This document shows positions 1-6,580 of a stretch of 33,325 nucleotides of DNA, in pieces. The stretch lies in contig VGAK01000019.1 in the NCBI GenBank assembly GCA_016870775.1, positions 1-33,325 on the forward strand, read 5' to 3'. This DNA comes from Actinomycetota bacterium. GTDB lineage: Bacteria > Actinomycetota > Acidimicrobiia > Acidimicrobiales > Ilumatobacteraceae. A program made the translations under genes and the position numbers. The notes under the pieces were generated by a model, which did no database searches, had not been told where the DNA came from, and saw nothing but the letters and a program-made list of their open reading frames with translations. The first letter of the stretch is position 1. Each line of letters begins with the position of its first letter.

Positions 1-45
1 AGGGCCCGAGAAACAGGGCCCAAACAGTGGCACCGGAGCGCCGGC

Positions 46-681
46 TCAGGCGATGTTCCAGGACCTGCGGTGCAGGTCGCACAGTCCGTGCTCACGGATG
101 GCAGCGGTGTGCACGGCTGCCCCATAGCCCTTGTTGGAGTCCCACCCGTAGTGCGGGTGCGTGCCGTGGAGCTCGACCATCAACGCGTCGCGGCGGACCT
201 TTGCGATCACACTGGCGGCCGCGACGCTCGCGCACTGCTGGTCGGCCTTGACACGTGCCACGACCTCGGGACAGTCGTTGCCGGTGGCCCCTCGCTCGGC
301 GAGGAGAAACGGAGTCGTCCCGTCGCAGATCAGCACATCGGGAAGCTCCGGCAATCCGGCGACGGCGCGCGATGCAGCGAGGCTGAGAGCGCCCATGATC
401 CCGAGCAGGTCGACTTCGGCCGCGCTCGCCGCACCCACCGCGTGCGAGTGCGCCCACTCGTGCACCGTGGCCACCATCGCCTCGCGACGCTTTGGTGTCA
501 TCAGCTTCGAGTCGCGCAACCCCTCGGGCACCGTCGCGTGGGCGGGCCCCACGCACACCACACCCACCATCACCGGACCCGCGATCGCACCCCGTCCGAC
601 TTCGTCGAGCCCCGCCACGAGACGCGCACCGGAGACGATGAATCCGTGCTCGATCTCGAGCGAGGGAACCGGTGCGGGCAC
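46..681 (-). CDS. rnhB: Ribonuclease HII
   Basis: Cleaves the RNA strand of RNA-DNA hybrids and removes single ribonucleotides misincorporated into DNA. The 211-residue protein has the family length and all core motifs: GLDEVGRG at residues 24-31 with the acidic pair D26/E27, a DSK motif at 57-59, an acidic residue in LICDG near 120, and the KAD...AAASVIAKV helix near 145-163. The GTG start at 681 is chosen because a TACGCT hexamer lies exactly 6 nt upstream on the minus strand, which suits a leaderless transcript. The gene is divergent from the MOSC gene, with only 22 bp between the two starts. Nothing in the sequence suggests damage. Confidence 0.96.
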   Translation of the reverse strand: MPAPVPSLEIEHGFIVSGARLVAGLDEVGRGAIAGPVMVGVVCVGPAHATVPEGLRDSKLMTPKRREAMVATVHEWAHSHAVGAASAAEVDLLGIMGALSLAASRAVAGLPELPDVLICDGTTPFLLAERGATGNDCPEVVARVKADQQCASVAAASVIAKVRRDALMVELHGTHPHYGWDSNKGYGAAVHTAAIREHGLCDLHRRSWNIA

Positions 682-687
682 GATGCG

Positions 688-697
688 AGCGTAGGCT
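688..697. promoter_or_regulatory. Overlapping divergent -10 elements, rnhB / MOSC gene
   Basis: The ten bases AGCGTAGGCT read as TACGCT on the minus strand (688-693) and TAGGCT on the plus strand (692-697). The two hexamers share the TA at 692-693. Each ends 6 nt before a GTG start (681 and 704). This is what is expected of a bidirectional promoter giving two leaderless mRNAs. The assignment as promoter is inferred from position and the TAnnnT pattern. Confidence 0.65.
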
Positions 698-703
698 CAC
701 CCC

Positions 704-1501
704 GTGGTCGACGCCCGCTTCCCGCTCGCGGTCGGTTCCCATTGTTACACCGCCACCGACACCCGCCGCACCCTCGCCTCGTTGGGCGCGTTGTGGGAGC
801 ACCACGGTCACGCCACCCGTCTCTCCACCGGGGTCCTCGACGCGGCGCGCGAACTGGCGTCGGGTGCGGCATCGTGCGCGGGCGTCACATTGCCGACCAC
901 CGATGACGTCGGCGCGCTGCTCGACACCGCGGGGGCAGCATGCGCCGATCGGCTCGACACACTCTCGGCCACCGACCTCGCGCGGATCCTCGCAGCAATC
1001 TGGGGGGTCTTCTCCCGAACCAGGGACCTGACGGTGACGCACCGGGGCACGGTGTCGTCGGTGCACGCGGGCCGCGGGCTCCCCAAACCCCGCGTCGAGG
1101 GGGCCGCCGTGAGGTTCGGCGGACTGGAGGGAGATGTCCAGCGGGCGCGCACCCACCACGGTCGACCCCAACAAGCACTGTGCCTCTGGACCACCGATGC
1201 CCTCGAGGTGCTGCGCTCGGAGGGACACCCCATCGGCCCGGGTTGTGCCGGGGAGAACATCGTGCTCGATGGCATCCCACGCGACGCAGCCCGGCCGGGG
1301 GCCCGGCTCATCATCGGCGGCGTCGAGGCTTTCGTGTCGTCGTATGCGATCCCCTGCAAGAACAACATCGGGTGGTTCACCAACGGCGACTTCATGCGCA
1401 TGCACCATCAACGCGGCGACGAGAGCAGGTTCTACGCGATGGTGACCGGCGAGGGTCGCATCCGGATGGGCGACACGGTCACCGTCATCAGCGACCGCTG
1501 A
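704..1501 (+). CDS. MOSC-domain protein with unrecognised N-terminal domain
   Basis: MOSC domains are beta-strand-rich folds related to the molybdenum-cofactor sulfurase C-terminus. They bind or transfer sulfur-bearing molybdenum cofactor. The C-terminal part of this 265-residue protein shows the fold's usual blocks: a GLEGD...H.G.P..AL stretch near 142-157, GPGCAGENI near 178-186, and the conserved cysteine in SYAIPCKNN near 211-219. The first ~110 residues are Ala/Thr-rich and match no domain I recognise; typical stand-alone MOSC proteins begin close to the MOSC domain. The GTG start at 704 is set by TAGGCT ending 6 nt upstream. Substrate and partner enzyme cannot be told from this locus, since no molybdenum enzyme is nearby. 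Confidence 0.8.
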   Translation: MVDARFPLAVGSHCYTATDTRRTLASLGALWEHHGHATRLSTGVLDAARELASGAASCAGVTLPTTDDVGALLDTAGAACADRLDTLSATDLARILAAIWGVFSRTRDLTVTHRGTVSSVHAGRGLPKPRVEGAAVRFGGLEGDVQRARTHHGRPQQALCLWTTDALEVLRSEGHPIGPGCAGENIVLDGIPRDAARPGARLIIGGVEAFVSSYAIPCKNNIGWFTNGDFMRMHHQRGDESRFYAMVTGEGRIRMGDTVTVISDR

Positions 1502-1510
1502 CGATGGGCC

Positions 1511-2704
1511 TCAGGCCCGCAGGGGGGCAGCGAACAGCGCCTCACCCGAGGAGTCGACGCTGTGCCACTCGGGATTGGCTGGTCCCCCCGACAGGACCAG
1601 ACCCGGGGCCCCCGAGACCTCCCACAGGATCGCAGGACGGGCCCCGTGCCACCGGACCGCGTAGGAGAGCGCACGGTGCGGATCGGCGACGAGACCGTGC
1701 GCCTCGAAGTTCGTGCCCCACCATGTCTCGGGAATGCCGTGCGGGAGCACCGCGCACTGACCGCCCGAGGCCGCGGGCCGTGCGAGCAGCGACTCGGCCC
1801 AGCACACCGCATCGAGGCCCGATGGCACCAGCACCGGGGGCTCCTCCACGGGGGTGTCGGCGAGACGCAACCACGCCCGCCCGATGTCGCCGGCGGACAT
1901 CTCCTCGTCGAGCAGCACGCAGGCGTGGGCGGCATGGGCCAGAAGATGGGGCGTGGGCCAACTGAGGCGCTTCGCCCGCTTCTCGGCCGAGATCACCGAT
2001 TGTGCCGCCTCGACCACCTGCATGAGGGCCGCCTCGCCGCGCTCGCCGAGGCGGACGCGCTCGATTGCCGCGAGGGGCGATGAGTCCGGTGCTCCGAGCA
2101 GCAGTTCGCTGCGCGCACGGCACACTCCCGCCACCACAGCGTGATCGGCGAGCACCAGACGGGATGCGACATCGCACGCTGTCTCCCACCCACGCACCAC
2201 TTGCTGGTGCCCGGCGAGATCCTGCGGCAGGACGGTCTCGGCACCGGCGTGGGAGAGCCCCACGCGCAGGGTTGCCCGGTGACCGAGGGGCAACACCACG
2301 CTGCCGGGGGGAAGATCGATCCCCTGCGGCGGATTCGGCGCCAACGGACGGGTGGTGGCGATGTCGGACCGGGTGAGCGCGACGGCGACCGTGGTCGGTG
2401 TCTCGTTCTCGAACTCGAGCACCGTCCACCCGCCACGGTCCGCGACACACCAGATCCGCGCGACGATGTCGCCCGACCCGACCCGCATCCGCGTCTCGCC
2501 CACCGGGAAGCCCGAGTACCACTTCTGGCGCACCGTCGGCTCGATGGAGGGTGAGTACCAGCGGTCGTCACCTGCGACGTGCCATGCGAGCGGTGCGCCG
2601 CGCTCGGAGCCGGCGGGCTCGGGATGGAGGGTTCCGTGACCGTCGACGATCCCCCGCCACCTGCCGCCGCGCACGCCGATCGTGCGCCCCTCTCCCGCCG
2701 TCAT
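1511..2704 (-). CDS. Conserved-looking hypothetical protein coupled to gpsA
   Basis: I do not recognise this 397-residue protein. It has no signal peptide and no clear membrane segment. The N-terminal half is beta-rich, with a Trp/Tyr-containing stretch (residues ~45-75) and a VLEFENETP motif; the middle is helical and Ala/Leu-rich; the C-terminus carries repeated tryptophans (ETWWG, ILWEVSG). Codon use is strongly G/C-third, as in neighbouring genes, so it is real coding sequence. The ATG at 2704 lies 10 nt after the gpsA stop with an AGGTGA about 12 nt upstream, so it is very likely co-transcribed with gpsA and may act in lipid or envelope metabolism. That role is inference only. It converges on the MOSC gene, with 9 bp between the stops. 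Confidence 0.75.
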   Translation of the reverse strand: MTAGEGRTIGVRGGRWRGIVDGHGTLHPEPAGSERGAPLAWHVAGDDRWYSPSIEPTVRQKWYSGFPVGETRMRVGSGDIVARIWCVADRGGWTVLEFENETPTTVAVALTRSDIATTRPLAPNPPQGIDLPPGSVVLPLGHRATLRVGLSHAGAETVLPQDLAGHQQVVRGWETACDVASRLVLADHAVVAGVCRARSELLLGAPDSSPLAAIERVRLGERGEAALMQVVEAAQSVISAEKRAKRLSWPTPHLLAHAAHACVLLDEEMSAGDIGRAWLRLADTPVEEPPVLVPSGLDAVCWAESLLARPAASGGQCAVLPHGIPETWWGTNFEAHGLVADPHRALSYAVRWHGARPAILWEVSGAPGLVLSGGPANPEWHSVDSSGEALFAAPLRA

Positions 2705-2714
2705 CGAAATGGGC

Positions 2715-3713
2715 TCACCTGTGCTCCGGGCGTGCCCGGCGCGACATGAGAGCCGCCAGTCCATCAGCGGCCGAGACACCCTCGTGACAGATCGCGACCA
2801 CTTGCTCGGTGATCGGCATGTCGACCCCATGGCGACGAGCCAGGGCGAGCACCGATGCCGACGACCTCACGCCCTCGGCGACCATCGAGGTCGAACCGAT
2901 GATGTCGGCGAGCGCCTCCCCACGGCCGAGCCTGACTCCGACGGTCGTGTTGCGACTCGACTGCGAGGAACATGTCGCGATCAGATCGCCCACACCGGCG
3001 AGTCCGGCGAGCGAGGCGGGCTCGCCGCCGAGCACCATCGCGAGGCGCGTCATCTCGGCGAGACCGCGCGTGATGAGCGCGGCGCGTGTGTTGTCACCAA
3101 AACCCATGCCCTGGGCGATGCCCGAGGCGATCGCGATCACGTTCTTCACCACCCCCGCGATCTCGCAGCCGACCACATCGTCGTTCGTGTAGACGCGGAA
3201 GGTGGGGCTGGAGAAGAGCTCCTGCAGGGCCGTCGCGATCACCGCATCGTCGATTGCGACCACGCTCGCGGCCGGCTGGCCTCGCGACACCTCCGATGCG
3301 AGATTCGGCCCGGTCAGCACCGCAACCGGGTGGCCCGGCATCACGGCATTGGCCACCTCGGACATGCGCAGTTCGGTGCCGGTCTCGAGCCCCTTCGAGA
3401 GACTCACGATCGGCACCCAGGACCGGATGTGCGGTGCGGCCTCGGTGAGGACCTGCCGGAACCCCTGCGAGGGCACGGCCATCACCACGACATCGGCCCG
3501 GGACACCGCCTCGGCGAGATCGGCCGTCGCGCGCAGGTTCTTTGGCAGGGGCACCTCGCCCAAGTACCCGGGGTTGGCGTGGTGCAGGTTGACCGACTCG
3601 ACTACCTCGGCGCGGCGCGCCCACAGAGTGGTCGGTGCGTTCGTGGCCGCGAGGGAGGCCACTGTGGTCCCCCACGATCCGGCGCCCACGACCGCCATGT
3701 GCATCGCCCCCAT
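2715..3713 (-). CDS. gpsA: Glycerol-3-phosphate dehydrogenase [NAD(P)+]
   Basis: Reduces dihydroxyacetone phosphate to sn-glycerol 3-phosphate, the backbone for phospholipids. The 332-residue protein has the N-terminal Rossmann motif VGAGSWGTT (residues ~9-17), the KGLE block near 110, the catalytic-lysine segment KNVIAIASGIAQGMGFGDN near 190-208 and the C-terminal GLAGVGDLIATCSS...N block near 238-256. The ATG at 3713 is favoured by TACGCT ending 6 nt upstream. It leads a two-gene unit with the unknown gene at 1511-2704 and is divergent from fbiD. The same gpsA/fbiD divergence occurs in Mycobacterium tuberculosis (gpdA2/Rv2983). Confidence 0.96.
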   Translation of the reverse strand: MGAMHMAVVGAGSWGTTVASLAATNAPTTLWARRAEVVESVNLHHANPGYLGEVPLPKNLRATADLAEAVSRADVVVMAVPSQGFRQVLTEAAPHIRSWVPIVSLSKGLETGTELRMSEVANAVMPGHPVAVLTGPNLASEVSRGQPAASVVAIDDAVIATALQELFSSPTFRVYTNDDVVGCEIAGVVKNVIAIASGIAQGMGFGDNTRAALITRGLAEMTRLAMVLGGEPASLAGLAGVGDLIATCSSQSSRNTTVGVRLGRGEALADIIGSTSMVAEGVRSSASVLALARRHGVDMPITEQVVAICHEGVSAADGLAALMSRRARPEHR

Positions 3714-3719
3714 GGCGCA

Positions 3720-3757
3720 AGCGTACGCTCCGCGGGCCGCGACAGGCTTCGTAGGCT
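3720..3757. promoter_or_regulatory. Divergent promoters of gpsA and fbiD
   Basis: Minus strand: TACGCT (complement 3720-3725) ends 6 nt before the gpsA ATG. Plus strand: TAGGCT (3752-3757) ends 7 nt before the fbiD GTG. The gpsA element lies in the perfect palindrome AGCGTACGCT (3720-3729), which holds a second TACGCT on the plus strand that could start a longer fbiD transcript. Confidence 0.6.
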
Positions 3758-3764
3758 CGCCCCT

Positions 3765-4337
3765 GTGGAGGTTGCAGTCGTGGTCCCGGTGAAGTCCTTC
3801 GGGTTCGCGAAGGGTCGCCTCGCCGATTCCCTCTCCCCCGATGAGAGACGCGATCTCTCCCGAACCTGCGCCGAGGCGGTCGTGACCGCAGCCTCACCAT
3901 GGCTCGTCTATGTCGTGTGCTCGGACTCCGAGACGGCGCAGTGGGCGCACTCGCTCGGGGCGAGGGTCGTGCTCTGCGAGCAACCCGGTCTGGACACCGC
4001 CGCGGCCGCGGGACGCGCCGCGGTCCGGGCCGACGGCCTCGACCACGTGGTGATCGCACACGCGGATCTGCCGCTCGCACGCACCTTCGCCGCCGTGCCG
4101 CGGGCGGGCCGCGTCTCTGTCGTGCCCGACCGGCACCGTGACGGCACGAACGTGCTGTCGATGCCCGCCGACTCGGTGATGACGACCGCATACGGACCGG
4201 GAAGCTTCGCGAACCACCTCGAGCTCGCCCGTGCGAAGGGCCTCGAGATCGACGTGATCGAGGACCCCGATCTCGCCCTCGACCTCGACACCGTCGAGGA
4301 TCTCGCCGAACTCTTCAGGAGGAGACACACACCATGA
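3765..4337 (+). CDS. fbiD: F420-pathway guanylyltransferase (FbiD/CofC type)
   Basis: Activates phosphoenolpyruvate (FbiD) or 2-phospholactate (CofC) with GTP for the first step of coenzyme F420 biosynthesis. The 190-residue product starts VEVAVVVPVKSF, the N-terminal nucleotide-binding strand and Pro-Val-Lys motif of CofC. It continues with K..KGRLAD.LSP.ER near 12-29, AHADLP near 102-107, a DRH.DGTNVL block near 122-131 and the YGPGSF.NH..LA block near 145-159. The GTG start at 3765 is fixed by TAGGCT 7 nt upstream; a much longer open frame upstream has no family support. Its stop overlaps the next gene's ATG (ATGA). PEP rather than phospholactate as substrate is assumed from actinobacterial homologues. 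Confidence 0.9.
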   Translation: MEVAVVVPVKSFGFAKGRLADSLSPDERRDLSRTCAEAVVTAASPWLVYVVCSDSETAQWAHSLGARVVLCEQPGLDTAAAAGRAAVRADGLDHVVIAHADLPLARTFAAVPRAGRVSVVPDRHRDGTNVLSMPADSVMTTAYGPGSFANHLELARAKGLEIDVIEDPDLALDLDTVEDLAELFRRRHTP

Positions 4338-5107
4338 GTGCGAACGACCCCGGTCAGCCGTCATCGACTGCGCCCGGTCACACGAACAACCATCCCGCGC
4401 CGTCGATCGCGCTCGCCATCGGCGCCCACCCTGACGACGTCGAGTTCGGCTGCGGGGGCACGCTGGCCAAGTGGGCCGCGTCGGGCACCGAGGTGCACCA
4501 CCTCGTGTGCACCGACGGCTCGAAGGGCACGTGGAATCCCGACGCCGACACCGCCGCGCTCGTGCGCCAGCGCCAGGAGGAGCAGCGCGCCGCTGCTGCC
4601 GCTCTCGGCGCCACCGGAACAGTCACCTTCCTCGGCCACGTGGACGGCGACCTGGTCCACTCTCGCGAGGTCGTGGATGCCATCACGCTCGCGATCCGGC
4701 GGATCAAGCCAGAGGTGGTCCTCAGCCACGATCCGTGGAAGAGGTATCGGCTGCATCCCGACCATCGGAACACGGGACTCAACGTCTGTGACGCGATCGT
4801 GGCCGCTCGCGACCCGCACTTCCTGCGCCACCACATGCGCGACCACGGCGTGACCCACCACCGACCCTCGGCCTTGATGCTGTGGGAGGCCGACGAGCCG
4901 AACCACGTCGAGGACGTGGGCGCATGGGTGGACGTGAAACTGGCCGCGCTCGAGCGTCATGCGAGCCAGTTCGAGTCGACGATGAGGGCCACCGACGAAG
5001 CGGGGCTGGAGACCTTCCGCGAGCGGATGCGCACCCGCATGGCCGAGCTCGGCACACCGCACGGACTCGCCGCGGCCGAGATCTTCCACCTGCTCACCCG
5101 GCTCTAG
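4334..5107 (+). CDS. PIG-L family (LmbE-like) Zn-dependent deacetylase
   Basis: Enzymes of this fold remove N-acetyl groups from sugars or act as mycothiol amidases (MshB, Mca). The 257-residue protein has the metal motif AHPDDVEFGCGG near residues 32-43, a DGS.G block near 61-65, and the second histidine motif HPDH near 141-144. Its ATG overlaps the fbiD TGA, and GGAGGAG at 4318-4324 is a good ribosome binding site, so the two genes are translationally coupled. The pairing with fbiD is curious because F420 synthesis has no known deacetylation step. A role in mycothiol metabolism is possible but unproven. Confidence 0.9.
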   Translation: MSANDPGQPSSTAPGHTNNHPAPSIALAIGAHPDDVEFGCGGTLAKWAASGTEVHHLVCTDGSKGTWNPDADTAALVRQRQEEQRAAAAALGATGTVTFLGHVDGDLVHSREVVDAITLAIRRIKPEVVLSHDPWKRYRLHPDHRNTGLNVCDAIVAARDPHFLRHHMRDHGVTHHRPSALMLWEADEPNHVEDVGAWVDVKLAALERHASQFESTMRATDEAGLETFRERMRTRMAELGTPHGLAAAEIFHLLTRL

Positions 5108-5150
5108 GTCATCCACCGGCCACCATGCCGCGCGGGTCGCACGCCCGGGT

Positions 5151-5168
5151 CCGGGACGACGGTCCCGG
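5151..5168. terminator. Hairpin between convergent genes
   Basis: CCGGGAC (5151-5157) pairs with GTCCCGG (5162-5168) across a 4-nt loop, placed exactly between the stop of the PIG-L gene and the stop of the facing gene. There is no T-tract on either side, so termination would rest on the stem alone. Confidence 0.4.
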
Positions 5169-5978
5169 TCAGGCCGTGAACTGACCCCGGGCTCGACCCT
5201 CGCCGGGTGGACCGGCGAACGCCTGGGCGATCGACATCCACTCCCGCGCGGCCGCGCCGGTGATCTCGAGACCGCAATCGTCGACGTGGCGTCTCTGCGT
5301 CACGGCGAGACAGAAGCCGAGCGCATCTCCCGCGATGCGCTCGCTCCCACCCTCTTCACCCCATGTCCAGACCCCGCCATCGGGTGCGGCGAGATCCACC
5401 CGCACCTCGACCGGGGGCATCTCCATGTTGTTGGCCCCGTAGGCGAAGGGACGTGCCCGCACACCGATGTGTGCGATGTGCCGCAGTCTGCGTGTGGGGG
5501 TGCGCGACACCCCGAGCGCGTCCACGATGTCCTGACCGTGTGCCCAGGTCTCCATCAGTCGGGCCGTGATCATCGAGGTCGCCGACATCGACGGCCCGTA
5601 CCACGGGCACTTGGCCGAGGGGTCGATGTTCGCGGCGGCCGCCACGAGGTCACTCGCACCCCTGAGCCACCACGCGCGCAGTTCTGCGTGGTCGCGCCCC
5701 CGCTCGGCGACATGCACATCGACACCGGAGAAGAGCCGTTCACGATCGGCGAGGAAGCGCTCGGCATCGGTGATCGACCAGAGGCAACGGCGGTCGATCA
5801 GCCCGAGATGGACGATCTGGTCCGAGATGCACCAACCGCGTGCGGGTGTGTCGAGCGAGAAGTCGCCACTGCTCAGCGGGCCGAGCACCGAGTCGAGATC
5901 GGCCACCTCGGCTGCGAAATCGGAGACGATGGCATCGAGACGCTCGCGCGCCTCACCGGGGGTTCCCATGGGCTTCAT
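5169..5978 (-). CDS. TIGR03084-like protein, DinB/mycothiol-dependent isomerase fold
   Basis: Related to the DinB-type metal-binding fold of mycothiol-dependent maleylpyruvate isomerase. The 269-residue protein has the helical bundle signatures of that group: W.ISDQIVHLGLID near 48-61 (first metal histidine) and METWAHGQDIVDALG near 144-158 (second histidine in HGQD). The C-terminal ~90 residues form a separate region with a GVWTWG motif. The exact reaction is unknown for this subfamily. The ATG at 5978 is preceded 6 nt upstream by CACCTT, a weaker match to the local -10 pattern; the ATG at 5969 is an alternative. It faces the PIG-L gene, and both could relate to mycothiol. Confidence 0.82.
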   Translation of the reverse strand: MKPMGTPGEARERLDAIVSDFAAEVADLDSVLGPLSSGDFSLDTPARGWCISDQIVHLGLIDRRCLWSITDAERFLADRERLFSGVDVHVAERGRDHAELRAWWLRGASDLVAAAANIDPSAKCPWYGPSMSATSMITARLMETWAHGQDIVDALGVSRTPTRRLRHIAHIGVRARPFAYGANNMEMPPVEVRVDLAAPDGGVWTWGEEGGSERIAGDALGFCLAVTQRRHVDDCGLEITGAAAREWMSIAQAFAGPPGEGRARGQFTA

Positions 5979-6015
5979 TCTTGCAAGGTGACCGATCGAT
6001 GGAGCGGGGCTCCCC

Positions 6016-6053
6016 GGGAAAAAGAAGAGCGGGGGGCTTTCGCCCCCCGCTCT
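6016..6053 (-). terminator. Intrinsic terminator after the HU / Lys-rich unit
   Basis: A perfect 12-bp stem (6026-6037 with 6042-6053) closed by a GAAA tetraloop on the minus strand is followed by TCTTTTTCC. This is a classical Rho-independent terminator for transcription coming from HU and the Lys-rich gene. It is the strongest terminator in the window. Confidence 0.9.
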
Positions 6054-6103
6054 GACACTTCCGAACCAAGTGGTTCTGTTTTGCTTGAAGGTGCGAAGAG
6101 GGC

Positions 6104-6268
6104 TCAGCCCTTCTTCTTGCGGGCCTTCTTGCGCTTCGGAGCGGCCTTCTTGGCCGCTGCCTTCTTCTTTGTTGCCTTCTTCTTCTTGGCTGGGGCCTTC
6201 TTGGCCGCTGCCTTCTTCTTGCGCTTCGGAGCGGCCTTCTTGGCCGCTGCCTTCTTCTTTGCTGCCAC
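6104..6268 (-). CDS. Histone H1-like Lys/Ala-rich protein (detached HupB-type tail)
   Basis: A 54-residue protein made almost only of Lys, Ala, Pro and Arg (VAAKKK..., with two copies of AAAKKAAPKRKK). It resembles the C-terminal tails of mycobacterial HupB and Streptomyces HupS, and eukaryotic H1 tails, which bind DNA without folding. It has no HU domain of its own. A GTG start at 6268 is preceded by GAGG with 8-nt spacing. HU ends 27 nt upstream in the same frame, and the nine intervening codons contain no stop, so the two would form one HupB-like protein if the single TAA were read through. A strong terminator follows. Independent translation is the simpler reading, but no family comparison could be made here. 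Confidence 0.8.
   Translation of the reverse strand: MAAKKKAAAKKAAPKRKKKAAAKKAPAKKKKATKKKAAAKKAAPKRKKARKKKG
6125..6261. repeat. Two 47-bp direct repeats, 90 bp apart
   Basis: Positions 6125-6171 and 6215-6261 are identical and lie exactly 30 codons apart inside the Lys-rich gene. They encode the two AAAKKAAPKRKK units. The arrangement suggests internal duplication and makes the gene prone to length change by slippage. Confidence 0.85.
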
Positions 6269-6295
6269 TTGAGTTTCCTCTCGTTGGGTAAGTGG

Positions 6296-6580
6296 TTACT
6301 TACGGTTTGGATTCAGCGAGGCCTTGAGTGTGGAACTCGCTGTGAACTTCATCGCGGTGGAGGCGGGCACCGAGACGGTCGCACCCGTTTGTGGGTTGCG
6401 ACCAGTGCGCGCCTTGCGTTGGGTGGTGCTGAACGCGCCGAAGCCCGGCCAGGCCACCTTTTCGCCCCTCTGAGTCGAGGCCACTACCAGGTCGAAGAAG
6501 GCATTCAGGGTTCGCTCGGCATCGGCCTTGCTGCACCCTGCTGACTTCGCCACCTCTTCGATGAGCTCTGATTTGGTCAT
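6296..6580 (-). CDS. hup: HU-type nucleoid DNA-binding protein
   Basis: Small dimeric DNA-bending protein of the nucleoid. The 94 residues have the whole HU fold: MTKSELIEEVAKSAGCSKADAE at the N-terminus, the GFGAF turn near 46-50, and the arm with R.GRNPQTGA near 58-66, which contains the proline that intercalates into DNA. The ATG at 6580 has GGGGGA about 9 nt upstream, and the long open frame upstream has no HU similarity. Actinobacterial HupB proteins normally continue into a Lys-rich tail; here the frame ends with TAA after NPNRK, and the tail is a separate downstream ORF. The stop lies in a 6-bp stem-loop (GTAAGT-AACC-ACTTAC). Confidence 0.95.
   Translation of the reverse strand: MTKSELIEEVAKSAGCSKADAERTLNAFFDLVVASTQRGEKVAWPGFGAFSTTQRKARTGRNPQTGATVSVPASTAMKFTASSTLKASLNPNRK

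Noticed and set aside
2-21. GGGCCC ... GGGCCC possible rnhB terminator
   Set aside because: A 6-bp stem with 8-nt loop at the window edge. The downstream side is outside the window, so a T-tract cannot be checked.
92-1411. Long minus-strand open frame of 439 codons across rnhB and the MOSC gene
   Set aside because: Arg/Pro/Gly-rich shadow typical of high-GC antisense frames. The two overlapping genes have clear family motifs and promoters.
2682-3764. Plus-strand frame extending fbiD to 551 codons
   Set aside because: It runs antisense through gpsA. The CofC-type fold starts with VEVAVVVPVKSF at 3765.
6125-6261. Repeats resembling a short CRISPR array
   Set aside because: Only two units, in frame, coding for Lys/Ala repeats. 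There is no spacer structure and no cas gene.
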